37,416 nt of DNA, taken from positions 1 to 37,416 of the forward strand of contig JARDZP010000011.1 in NCBI GenBank assembly GCA_029240795.1, in the 5' to 3' direction. Origin of the DNA: Haloplasmataceae bacterium. Its GTDB lineage: Bacteria > Bacillota_I > Bacilli_A > Haloplasmatales > Haloplasmataceae. The position numbers and the translations under genes are program-made. Shown here piece by piece: positions 1 through 8,400 of the stretch (within the stretch, counting starts at the first letter, position 1; each line of letters starts with the position of its first letter). The notes under the pieces were generated by a model. It did not search any database. It was not told the origin of the DNA and was given only the letters and a program-made list of their open reading frames with translations.

Positions 1-63
1 TACTTTTTGCGTTGCTTCAATTAAATTGACATCACTTAATACTTTTTCTAAAAGATTTCCCAT
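1..63 (-). CDS. ltrA: Group II intron-encoded reverse transcriptase/maturase, N-terminus only
   Basis: Only the first 21 codons are in the window; the gene continues beyond base 1. The visible residues begin MGNLLEKVLSDVNLIEA and match the usual start of group II intron RT/maturases, where LLEKxLSxxNLxxA precedes the VxxNKGxxGVDG block. The ATG at 61-63 follows a purine-rich ribosome site (AAGGAAAGGAA on the minus strand), and an in-frame stop lies about 50 bases upstream. It sits inside the ribozyme described in the next entry, as expected for a protein encoded in intron domain IV. Whether the enzyme is intact cannot be seen. Confidence 0.75.
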   Translation of the reverse strand, partial: MGNLLEKVLSDVNLIEATQKV

Positions 64-577
64 TAATAATTGTTCCTTTCCTTGTAGAAACGATACTGTT
101 TGTCCTAAAGCCTCCTAGGTTCCTTACAATACCATCGAAGTTAGGCAAGTTTACTTGATTTTCTACTATTCATATCATTTCGTAATTTACATTTCCAATT
201 AAACACATTGTTCGGTCCTTCATTGAACTTAATCAACTAATATGACCTCTGCTGACTTCTCACGATAAACCTTGTTTCGACCATCAATATTTGATGTCCG
301 TGAGACCTCCCAGGGTAAGTCTATCCACTTTCATTTCATATACTCGCCACATTTACGTTTATTATTGTGCTTGATGTCTACGGACTTTGTTTTGTTATGC
401 AAACTCATCCATAATACCCGCCTGATGTGATTCGTGTTCCTCGAGCCGAAACTTTGCCGCCTACTTCCTTCAGATTCCATCTCACGATGGACACCCTTGC
501 ACTTGGCTAACACTTCGTTTGACATCTTCCTGTGTAGTGGACTTTCACCACCTAGTTGATAGACATGCCTGGCGCAC
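1..577 (-). mobile_element. Group IIC intron, 5' ribozyme part (partial)
   Basis: Read on the minus strand, base 577 begins GTGCGCC, a canonical group II 5' end. It is followed by blocks I recognise from class C introns such as the Oceanobacillus iheyensis one: GGTGAAAGTCC, then GATGGAATCTGAAGGAAG, then CGAGGAACACGAA near 440, GGATGAGTTTGCATAACAAA near 400, CCTGGGAGGTCT near 310, AGAAGTCAGCAGAGGTCAT near 250 and GGACCGAACAA near 210. About 514 bases of RNA precede the maturase start at 63. The 110-codon open frame at 331-663 lies in this ribozyme and is not a gene. The 3' part, with domains V and VI, lies outside the window. The class is inferred from sequence similarity and from insertion behind a terminator. 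Confidence 0.85.
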
Positions 578-579
578 GT

Positions 580-609
580 AAAAAAGTCACAGGAAAAAAC
601 TGTGACTTT
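580..609 (-). terminator. Rho-independent terminator, group IIC intron target
   Basis: On the minus strand a perfect 10-bp stem (AAAGTCACAG, loop TTTTTTC, CTGTGACTTT) is followed by a T tract, then AC and the intron 5' end at 577. Class C introns are known to insert directly behind terminator hairpins, so this is probably the homing site. No coding gene on the minus strand lies upstream within 300 bases. Confidence 0.75.
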
Positions 610-910
610 AAAGTTATTCCCCCAAATAACCAATTTTTTACAATTGTAAGTTAATAATAACATTTTAAAAGCGCTTTTATAACAAGTTTAACGTATATAA
701 ATTTCATTGAAATACTCATTACATATAGGGTTATATTAAAAAGACATGTTATAAAACTATAGAATGAATGATGATTAGTCTTGATAAACAAGAACTTTTA
801 TTTATATAGTCATAAACCTATTTATATTTCCATCAATCACCTACATTTTGTTACAAACATACACTATAAAGGATGTAATAAACATCAATTTTGATTAAGG
901 AGAAATAAAT
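610..910. other. Intergenic region, no gene seen
   Basis: About 300 AT-rich bases lie between the intron target hairpin and the Met/Gln-rich gene. I see a short perfect palindrome AAAAGCGCTTTT at 667-678 and a candidate promoter (next entry), but no credible reading frame on either strand. Confidence 0.5.
781..810 (+). promoter_or_regulatory. Candidate promoter for the Met/Gln/Pro-rich gene
   Basis: TTGATA at 781-786 and TATAGT at 805-810 are separated by 18 bases, about 100 bases before the start codon. This is a plausible vegetative sigma-factor promoter, judged by eye only in a very AT-rich stretch. Confidence 0.3.
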
Positions 911-1324
911 ATGTTTCAACAACCTTTTAATCCATCAATGAATCCTTATTTCCAAATGCCTGGTCAAATGCCTCAACAACCACCATTCGGAATGCCTCAA
1001 CAACAATTTGGTATGCAACAACCTCAATTCGGTATGCCTCAACAACCTTTTACACCTAGTCTTCAATATGGTATGCCGCAACAACAAATGCCTGGTCAAT
1101 TTATGCCACAACAGGATGCGATGTTTTCACAATTAATGACTCAAATTGATCCAGTTGTACAATTTGGTATAAGTCAATCAAGAGTTCAAGGTATTCCTGA
1201 CGCTATGAGAACTGTTGCGATGATTTCATTTTTAATGGGTAGTGGTTATGATTTTAATTCAGCATTAAATTTTGCTGAAGGTCTTGATATGGATGATAAT
1301 ATGCCGACAAGATTATATCGCTAA
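911..1324 (+). CDS. Met/Gln/Pro-rich low-complexity protein, unknown function
   Basis: A 137-residue protein. Residues 1-68 are almost entirely M, Q, P, F and G, with repeated units of the type FGMPQQ, QFGMPQQ and PGQMPQQ. Residues 69-137 form a normal-complexity, probably helical tail (about QLMTQIDPVVQFGISQSR to the end) with several small hydrophobic patches. There is no signal peptide and no membrane helix, so it is probably cytoplasmic. The start is supported by AAGGAGA at 897-903. A terminator follows and the gene appears monocistronic. I do not recognise the family. The N-terminus resembles prion-like or coat/inclusion-type low-complexity domains in composition only. The stretch could be subject to repeat-length variation. 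Confidence 0.8.
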   Translation: MFQQPFNPSMNPYFQMPGQMPQQPPFGMPQQQFGMQQPQFGMPQQPFTPSLQYGMPQQQMPGQFMPQQDAMFSQLMTQIDPVVQFGISQSRVQGIPDAMRTVAMISFLMGSGYDFNSALNFAEGLDMDDNMPTRLYR

Positions 1325-1336
1325 TATTTTATTTTT

Positions 1337-1363
1337 AAAGATAAGGTTAACCTTATCTTTTTT
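1337..1363 (+). terminator. Terminator of the Met/Gln/Pro-rich gene
   Basis: The 24-base perfect palindrome AAAGATAAGG-TTAA-CCTTATCTTT at 1337-1360 runs into a T tract, 12 bases after the stop codon. Confidence 0.85.
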
Positions 1364-1517
1364 ATTTTAAATATAAAAAATAAAAATTTTTCCAATAGTA
1401 ATACAAAATATTAATGGTATCTTTTATATACCTACCGTATTTATAAGAATTAAAAAATCTTTTTAAAAAAATTAACAATTTTTGCATAAAAGGTAAATAT
1501 TATACTCATAATAAAAA

Positions 1518-1679
1518 TGCAACAAAATGTTGCACAATTTCATAATGAATCCCCCCCTATTCTTCTATCATACTTCTCCTCTCCCTTTCACATATACTTA
1601 CTTAGTGACTTAATTGTCACATCCTATCACTTCAGACCATCCTAATAGATGGTCATTTCCTTTTTTATGGGAACTTTTT
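1518..1679 (+). ncRNA. Putative small RNA, copy A
   Basis: The unit has, in order: a 5' hairpin TGCAAC-AAAAT-GTTGCA at 1518-1534; a long pyrimidine-rich, probably single-stranded stretch (CCCCCCC at 1551-1557, CTTCTCCTCTCCC near 1573-1585); a hairpin GTGAC-TTAATT-GTCAC at 1605-1620; a hairpin GACCATC-CTAATA-GATGGTC at 1635-1654; and a terminator stem TTTCC/GGGAA at 1656-1673 followed by TTTTT. TTGCAT (1482-1487) and CATAAT (1507-1512) lie upstream with a 19-base spacing conserved in both copies, so a promoter there is plausible but weak. No ribosome site precedes either ATG in the unit. The CTCCT motifs could pair with Shine-Dalgarno sequences, which would suit a trans-acting regulatory RNA. 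Transcript ends are inferred. Confidence 0.6.
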
Positions 1680-1723
1680 AAATATTTTTGCATAAAAGAT
1701 AAATATAGTACGCATAATATAAA

Positions 1724-1885
1724 TGCAACAAAAAGTTGCACAATTTCATAATGAATCCCCCCCTATTCTTCTATCATACTTCTCCTCTCCCTTTCACATA
1801 TACTTACTTAGTGACTTTATGTCACATCCTATCACTTCAGACCATCTTAACAGATGGTCGTTCCCTTTTTTAGGGAACTTTTTTT
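1724..1885 (+). ncRNA. Putative small RNA, copy B
   Basis: Second copy, with the same inferred length of 162 bases. Hairpins are TGCAAC-AAAAA-GTTGCA (1724-1740), GTGAC-TTTAT-GTCAC (1811-1825) and GACCATC-TTAACA-GATGGTC (1840-1859). The terminator is GTTCCC-TTTTTTA-GGGAAC (1860-1878) with seven T. Every stem is kept while every loop differs from copy A, and a one-base loop deletion breaks the reading frame between copies. Both facts favour RNA structure over protein. The terminator stem is stronger than in copy A, which has a T-G wobble at one pair. The 74-codon open frame beginning at 1723 runs through this unit and lacks a ribosome site. Confidence 0.6.
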
Positions 1886-1968
1886 ATTTTAAGCTATTTT
1901 TTATTAAATATATAATAAATGTTATGATAATTTGTTTAAAAACTTAAAAACCAATTTAAACACATTAA

Positions 1969-2270
1969 GCGATTGGACCAAATCAAGTTTTATGTGAGAT
2001 ATTACCTTTCTCCCAGGAACTGTTAAAGATTAATATTTTTTTAGATCTATTTACTAGAGAGATAGTAAGACGGAATAAATGGGCTGAGGAATCAGCTAAT
2101 AATGCCAGCATATTAGAGACCAAGAGTGAGTGATGATAATGCATACACTGAATCTATCTTTAAATAACGCTCAAGTTATCCATCTATTGGTAAATACATA
2201 AAATCATCTTAAAAAATTTTTACTAATTAGCTACAACTATAATGACAAACTTCGGAAATTATCAAAAGAA
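1969..2270 (+). pseudogene. Decayed IS3-family-type transposase (rve domain)
   Basis: Fragments of an integrase-core transposase can be read in order but in shifting frames. GPNQVLC (from 1975) and TFLPGTVKD correspond to the usual PNQVWxxDITYLP block. LDLFTREIVRRNKWAEESA (from 2041) corresponds to the DLYSRKIVGWxVxEEESA block. SDDNAYTESIFK (from 2129), then a stop, then RSSYPSIGKY corresponds to the SDDNPYSESLFKTLKYRPSYP block. SYNYNDKLR near 2230 may be the YNxxHxHSG region. Roughly 30 codons around the second catalytic Asp are missing. The element is dead; no clear terminal inverted repeats were found. Confidence 0.6.
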
Positions 2271-2542
2271 AGATAGAATTGGAATTACACTTCTCATAGA
2301 TGATTTAAATCATTATTTGGTAGGTTGAACTCCTAATCGCTTGTTAAATATTATGTAGTGTGGCAACTCCCTATTGTACGCTCTAATAATATATAAATAA
2401 CATATTATTATATTTATATATTGTAGTTATATTCGAATGTTTCACTAAATATGTGATATATGTTTGAATTTGTATATGAATACTATTGTTTATGTAGAAA
2501 ATAAATGATAATATTAAAATAGAATTTTAGGAGGATTTAAAT
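2271..2542. other. Intergenic region, no gene seen
   Basis: AT-rich sequence between the dead transposase and the four-helix membrane protein gene. Part may be insertion-sequence remnant (the octamer AATCGCTT near 2336 is inverted relative to AAGCGATT near 1967), but this is too short to assert. Confidence 0.3.
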
Positions 2543-3031
2543 ATGAATTATGATCAATTAAAACAGCACTATCTGAATCTATCAAAATATTTACACAAGT
2601 ATTCAAGTTGGTTTATCTTTATTGGTATACTATCAATGATAAATTCAATCATATTATGGTTTGAAATAGGTAGTTTACATTTCGTATTAGGTTTAGGGTA
2701 TACACAATTAGTAGATTTATTTTTAAAAGAGATTTTTGGAAATTCTGCAATGCTTCCCGCCGTTATAATTAATGCTTTTATCTGTGGTTTTTTTATGTTA
2801 TGTGGTGGATTAGCAGGTAAACTAAAAGGAACATTATATTATATCGGAATTGTACTTTATACTATTGATGCTTTAATTTTATTGTATTTTTCTGATTATT
2901 TAAGTGTTGCTTTCCATGCTTTTGCATTATTTTATTTGATTAAAGGCATTAAACTAATAAATGAATTATATAAAGTCGGACAAGAATTAAAAAATTCTGC
3001 CTGTTCTTCAATAGAAGTCCCTATTGAATAA
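2543..3031 (+). CDS. Four-helix membrane protein, unknown function
   Basis: A 162-residue protein with four predicted membrane helices at about residues 21-40, 69-92, 97-116 and 119-137. A polar N-terminus (NYDQLKQHYLNLSKYLHKYS) and a short hydrophilic tail flank them. No catalytic motif is visible and I do not recognise the family. AGGAGG at 2529-2534 fixes the ATG start. The gene stands alone on the plus strand, with an IS remnant upstream and a strong terminator 13 bases downstream. Confidence 0.8.
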   Translation: MNYDQLKQHYLNLSKYLHKYSSWFIFIGILSMINSIILWFEIGSLHFVLGLGYTQLVDLFLKEIFGNSAMLPAVIINAFICGFFMLCGGLAGKLKGTLYYIGIVLYTIDALILLYFSDYLSVAFHAFALFYLIKGIKLINELYKVGQELKNSACSSIEVPIE

Positions 3032-3043
3032 AAGTAAACTGCT

Positions 3044-3080
3044 AAAAAAAACACTGCATATTATCAATATGCAGTGTTTT
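3044..3080. terminator. Terminator of the four-helix membrane protein gene, possibly bidirectional
   Basis: A 12-bp perfect stem ACACTGCATATT/AATATGCAGTGT with loop ATC, preceded by seven A and followed by four T, so it could work in both directions. Confidence 0.85.
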
Positions 3081-3146
3081 ATTGAATATACTTCTCTTCT
3101 TTCATGAGTTATTGAATTTTTTTTCAAATTAAAAGCTGGACTAATA

Positions 3147-3314
3147 CTAAAATACCCTCACTTCTCCAACTTCCATGAATCTTTTTGATTTGGGTATGTC
3201 TTGAGAAGTTTTTGTTGGAACCTCATTAGTATGGTTATGATCAACAATGGGTGAAAGACAGCCATGCATAATTGCTTCTTTAACAATCTTATTATTTATA
3301 TCCTGATTTTCTTC
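3147..3314 (-). pseudogene. Possible transposase fragment
   Basis: An open frame without a credible start reads EENQDINNKIVKEAIMHGC then LSPIVDHNHTNEVPTK and ends at a stop at 3147-3149. The G-x-x-PIVDxN pattern resembles the block around an Asp in DDE transposases of the IS4/IS1182 type. The match is short and made from memory, so this is tentative. The surrounding ~500 bases (3081-3461) otherwise show no gene. Confidence 0.3.
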
Positions 3315-3461
3315 TTAGTTTTGAAGTTACAAGTATATTAAAACGAAATTATTAAAATATAAGTTAATAATTTCGGTACTTTTATTTTTATCTATTGTTG
3401 TGTTCTAATATTTGTTTACGTGTATATACTGAGAAATTAATTCATCTCACTATAAATATAT

Positions 3462-3504
3462 AAAAAATAAACAATTCATGTTTTTAAGCCATGAGTTGTT
3501 TATT
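3462..3504 (-). terminator. Terminator of the ABC/propeller operon
   Basis: A 15-bp stem AATAAACAAcTCATG/CATGAaTTGTTTATT with one mismatch and a 9-base loop. On the minus strand it runs into TTTTTTA, 32 bases after the permease stop. Confidence 0.8.
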
Positions 3505-3535
3505 TTTATTCCCTTTTTTTACGTACGAAAATAAA

Positions 3536-4462
3536 TTAAATAACATCTTTTTTTTGTAAGATAATGATAGAAAGAATAAGCGACATGAATCCTGTAAAAC
3601 TCCAGCCTAATAATAAATCTCTAACATTCAAATAATTTCTAACAGATGCCTTTGAAAGTAAAGCTGTATCTGATATAGCTAAAAGATCTAAATCAACCAT
3701 TGTATCGAGATCAAAAATGCCAATAAACATGCCTAAAATATTTTGAATAGACGGAGTGAGTTCAATATTACTTTTTGAGATAAAGTAGTTATAAATCAAG
3801 CCTAGCTGATAATTCAAATCAAACAAATATAAGTAATAATCTTCATAATAAACAGTTAAGAAACTTTTAAATAAGGGGATTATTAAGAAGATTAAAATTA
3901 TAATCGTAATCATCGTAATGGATGCTAAAACTTTTGATTTAACTAAAAGAGACATTAAAATCGAAAGAGTAGTAAATATAAAACCAATAAACAATAAATA
4001 GTAAATTAAGTTAGGGATTGCCTGAATAAGTTGATTTAAAATAAATGAACTCATTCCTGAGACAAAATAAATGATACTTAAGTTTAAGATAATCGCTAAA
4101 GTTCCCAATAATAGGGTAGTTATATAAAGTGCTAACCATTTACTTAAAACAATCTTAGTGCGAGATATTTTAGTTGATACAAGTAAGCTCATGGTGCCTT
4201 CTTGAAATTCATTCGCCAATAAACTAATGCCTTTAGATGTCATCATAATTAAAAATGGTATACCTAAAACCCACATAAAAATTAATATATAATAAATTCC
4301 AATTGTAGAACTGAGTTGAGTTTGAGTGGATAATTGTTTTTCGTAAATTTCATATTTTAAAACAAATCCTAATACGATCGATACAATCGACATAATTGAA
4401 ATATAAATTATCGTAAAATACCATTTCATCAGTTTTTGAAAACTATTTATAAATAGTGTCAT
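3536..4462 (-). CDS. ABC-2 type transporter permease
   Basis: A 308-residue integral membrane protein with about six helices (roughly 16-36, 54-78, 107-134, 150-174, 177-199 and 287-303). Between helices 2 and 3 lies EFQEGTMSLL (85-94), the E-x-x-x-GT-x-x-x-L coupling segment usual in ABC-2 permeases. A large loop at about 205-285 separates the last two helices and is probably extracellular. AAAGGAGG precedes the ATG. The gene is last in a three-gene operon, 41 bases after the ATPase, so it should form the membrane channel of that ATPase. The substrate is unknown. Confidence 0.88.
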   Translation of the reverse strand: MTLFINSFQKLMKWYFTIIYISIMSIVSIVLGFVLKYEIYEKQLSTQTQLSSTIGIYYILIFMWVLGIPFLIMMTSKGISLLANEFQEGTMSLLVSTKISRTKIVLSKWLALYITTLLLGTLAIILNLSIIYFVSGMSSFILNQLIQAIPNLIYYLLFIGFIFTTLSILMSLLVKSKVLASITMITIIILIFLIIPLFKSFLTVYYEDYYLYLFDLNYQLGLIYNYFISKSNIELTPSIQNILGMFIGIFDLDTMVDLDLLAISDTALLSKASVRNYLNVRDLLLGWSFTGFMSLILSIIILQKKDVI

Positions 4463-4503
4463 GCTATTATCCTCCTTTCACGATTTACTAAGTAATATTC
4501 ATT

Positions 4504-5439
4504 TTATTTATATATGTCTTTATAAATTTCATCTAATGATACATCTTCTTGAATAAATTTTATTAAACTGATCTTATAATGACTTATTATAGGACCAATA
4601 ATTAACTCAAATTTCTCTTTACCTTTTGGAATGATTGTTATTAAAAGATCACCACTTGGATCAATCGTTATTTTTTTAATTAGAACTTTACAGTGTTCCA
4701 TCAATTTATCAACAAATAAATTATTATCTGATGTCCTTACTTTATAGATTCCTTTAGAATATTTTTGTTTCACTTCATTAAGTGAACCAGATAATACAAT
4801 TTTCCCTTTATTAAAAAGTGTCACTTCATTTACTAGACTCTCTAATTCCGATAAGATATGCGAACTAATAAAAATACTAATATCGCGTTCAATCATCAAT
4901 TTTTGTAATATATCTAAAATTTGTATCCGTGCAGTTGGATCTAAATTCGCTGTTGGCTCATCTAAAATGAGAACTTTTGGATCATTGATGAGTGCTTGTG
5001 AAACAATAATTTTTTTCTTCATACCCGATGAGAAATGAATCGGTTTTCGATGTGTTGCTTCTTCTAGACCAAAATATTGAATTAATTCACAAGCTTTGTT
5101 TACAGCGTCACTCTGTTTCAACCCTTTTATTTTTCCAATATAGACCAGGTATTCAATAGTCGTCATATCAGAATAAAAGAGAGACTCTGCAGGTGCATAA
5201 CCTATTAAAGCTTTACCATTTTTACTACCCATTTTATAACCATTAATATGACCATGACCCTGGGTAGGATGAATCGCACCAGTCAACATTTTTATAGTCG
5301 TGGTTTTCCCAGCCCCATTTGGTCCAATAAAACCCTGAATCTTATTTCTACTAATTTTTAAATTGATGTGATCAACCGCTTTAAAACGGCCAAAATTTTT
5401 CGTAAGATTTTCAGTTTCTATAATATATTGACTCATCAT
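4504..5439 (-). CDS. ABC transporter ATP-binding protein
   Basis: A 311-residue protein: nucleotide-binding domain (about 1-215) followed by a ~95-residue C-terminal extension. Walker A is GPNGAGKT (39-46), the signature is SSGMK (137-141), Walker B is VLILDE (156-161) and the switch His is in SSHIL (about H194). The Q-loop region reads YAPAESLFY, a form common in CcmA-type exporter ATPases. The start overlaps the stop of the preceding propeller gene by four bases (ATGA), which indicates translational coupling. It should power the permease downstream as an ABC-2 exporter or extrusion complex. Confidence 0.92.
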   Translation of the reverse strand: MMSQYIIETENLTKNFGRFKAVDHINLKISRNKIQGFIGPNGAGKTTTIKMLTGAIHPTQGHGHINGYKMGSKNGKALIGYAPAESLFYSDMTTIEYLVYIGKIKGLKQSDAVNKACELIQYFGLEEATHRKPIHFSSGMKKKIIVSQALINDPKVLILDEPTANLDPTARIQILDILQKLMIERDISIFISSHILSELESLVNEVTLFNKGKIVLSGSLNEVKQKYSKGIYKVRTSDNNLFVDKLMEHCKVLIKKITIDPSGDLLITIIPKGKEKFELIIGPIISHYKISLIKFIQEDVSLDEIYKDIYK

Positions 5440-8400
5440 TTCCTCACCCCCATTTTCTTGTATCGCCTAAATTTTAGTGGTGTAATAAAGACAACTAATA
5501 GGGCGGCGCTAATATAGTAATATAAATAGGATAATTTAGAATTGTCTAAATCAAGCGTTACAGTGGTGTTCGTTATGACTTCAGTTCCATCTGTTAACAT
5601 AACACCTATTCCAATATTGTTTTCGCCATCTATTAAGAATAGATTTGCTTTTTGTTCTTCAGTCATCGCAACTAGCTGTCCATTTAAATAAACTTTATAT
5701 AAAGGATTCATAATTTCATTTACATTTGAGGACCATTCAATATTAATAGGAGACTTTGAAAATACATCACCATTATTTATATTTTGTATTTGGTAATGTG
5801 TGTTAAAATTATTTAAGTGAACATAAAAACGATTATCGTTTCGATTTCCACTTGCGAAGGTTGTGTTAATAAACACATCATTAACAATTTCATATTGATA
5901 AATACTAGTATTCATTTTGACTAGTTCTTGAATATCCTTCAATTGACCAAGAGGTAGATTATATAAACTAGTTGAAAAATCTTGAAATTCATCGACTATA
6001 CTCAAAATTAAATAGTCTTTTTCATTTGTTTTGATGATATCAATAACACCACCTGGTGCACCCAATTGACTATTAAACATCGTCTCTTTATCAATATTTT
6101 GAACTCGCAAAGGAAGGATGTCTAATACTTCTTCAGGGTCTTTAATATCAAACATTTGAATGTAACTTTGTCCCCATCGATCGATTAAGACTGCGACGTC
6201 TTTTTTACCATCACCATTAATGTCGTTTATAATTTGAAGTGGTTTATATTTTGAATTCATGGTAAAACTATTACCATCGTAAAATAATCGTTCAAAAATA
6301 ATCAACTCATTTATTGTTGGTTGAAGTGAAGGACTAAGTAAACTCGCTCTTTGATACCAGTTATCATCTTTGTCACTTCCTCCAGTAACGAGCATTACAT
6401 CAAATACACCATCATCATCCAAATCCTCTTTTGCAGGATATAGTGAAAAGTCCCAACCTGCATTTACAAAACCTACATTTTTTGAATTTGAATAGAGAAT
6501 GGCTATTTTTTGTTCATTTTCACCTAAAGTGTTATTTAATCGTATAACATAATCGTTTATTTCATCTCCATCATAATCGTATTGATGAAGTACATTAGTT
6601 GGGTCATACCAAAAATTAAAGTTCCCTAACTCGATTTCTTCTTCTAAAGTTATTTCAAAATTTTCATTTAAGGTGACACGATTAATTGATTGATTATTAA
6701 TAAGGAATATTACATGTTCATCAGCATCATAATTAGGGATCGCCAAATCATACATCTTATTCGCAATAGTCGTATCTTCATGATAATAATTATTATTTAA
6801 ATATTTGTGAAATAAAACATCAGATAAATCAGTTCCATTTAAAATGACGAGATCTCCAAGTCGAGTCACAATCATATATTCTAAGTGTCCATCACCGTTT
6901 AAATCTTGATATTCCGAAAATTGGATGATTCCAATATCTTTTGATAGTAAAAAATCATGGTTTATTATCGATACATTTAATTCATCTTCATAATCAAGGA
7001 CAACTAGTTCACCTTGTTTATTGATATATAAAAATTTTTCGTGTAATTGATCTAATTGATATATAACATAGTTATTAAAGCCTTTTTGTTCAGCAAAATC
7101 AAGATCATCTAATGCATGTTCCCAGATGATTAATTGTGTTTTAATATCCATACATTGGATCACATAATAATTATTTTTCTTATGATCGTTTGAATCTTTT
7201 ATATAATAAAGTTTATAGATATATTGCTCACTAAAAATTGTATCGTATTGATTGATGAAATAAATCGTATTTTGTAGTAGAGGGCTGCTTGGATTTGATA
7301 TATCTATTTGATAAAGCGATTCAGCTTGTAAATAAAATGTGTTTCCATCAAGAAAAGATGAATATGATAGACCTTCTTGATCAATTATATCTGTGTATTC
7401 TGATAAATCTATTTCTGTGACAAGGTTTAAGTCCTTTTCACTTAAATTAATCACCTCATACTGTTTTGAATCGAAGTAACTTAATTGATGATCATCGCTT
7501 ATTTTCAAGTCAATAATTTTTCTATTTAATATTAATTCACGCTCTGATAAAACTGCTAATGAATGTCCATCAATTAATAACAATTGTGGAGTAAACCCAG
7601 TGTATGTACTATAGGGATTATCTTCAAAAACAGTTACTAAAAAATCATCGAACCCATCATTTGTGATATCACTCAATAAGCGCGTATGAATCATTTTATA
7701 GGCATTAGTCTTATTTAGTCCTAAACCACTGTATTTAATTGGTTTATTATTTTGAACATAAACACTATCAGCTAACATTTGTGGAATATTCTCAATAACT
7801 TGTACACTATTCATGATTGAACCATTTTGAGCATTAAGTTGATAAATGTAACCATCCTCAGAGGTTGCATAAACTAAGTCGTCATTAAAGTGTAAATCCC
7901 AGACATTTCTTTGAACATTTCCAATTACTTTATTGTCTTCTTTTACTTCATATTGTTTAGCCACTGATTCTTTCCATATTTCAACACCCAATTCACCATC
8001 AATTGCGATGACTTGTGTTGGCTGAACAGATATAACTACATCATGAACACCATCACTTGTTATATCATTAACTGAACATACACTCCAAATATTTTCATTA
8101 TATGAATATTTCCATTTTAATTGTCCATCAATTAAATTTAAATTATAAAGGGAATAACCTGCCACAAAGTAAAAATTAAAATCCTGAACATCATAATCAA
8201 ACACTGGCATTTTGTTAGTGACGGGAATACCTAATTCATTAAAACCAGAATAAGTACTCATAAAAGACCAAATGGGTTCTAGTGTATCTAAACTATATGC
8301 GATAACACTGGGTAGTGATTGATCTTTTGTAAAAATGATTATGTCTTTATTAGGACGATCTTCATCTTCTATGTTATCAATTATGAAATAATCAATCACA

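Larger units (their letters stand above)
1482..1885 (+). repeat. Tandem duplication, two ~206-base units
   Basis: Two direct copies have a period of 206 bases (TTGCAT at 1482 and again at 1688). An 83-base core, 1529-1611 in the first copy, and a 26-base segment from 1616 are identical. Differences fall in the upstream segment, in hairpin loops and at the terminator. Each unit carries its own upstream AT-rich segment, three hairpins and a terminator. Confidence 0.9.

Noticed and set aside
331-663. 110-codon minus-strand open frame
   Set aside because: It lies inside the conserved ribozyme of the group II intron and crosses the intron boundary and target hairpin, with no ribosome site.
1723-1947. 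74-codon open frame starting MQQKVAQFHNES
   Set aside because: It starts in the 5' hairpin of small RNA copy B without a ribosome site and runs through the terminator, and the copy A frame diverges because of a loop indel.
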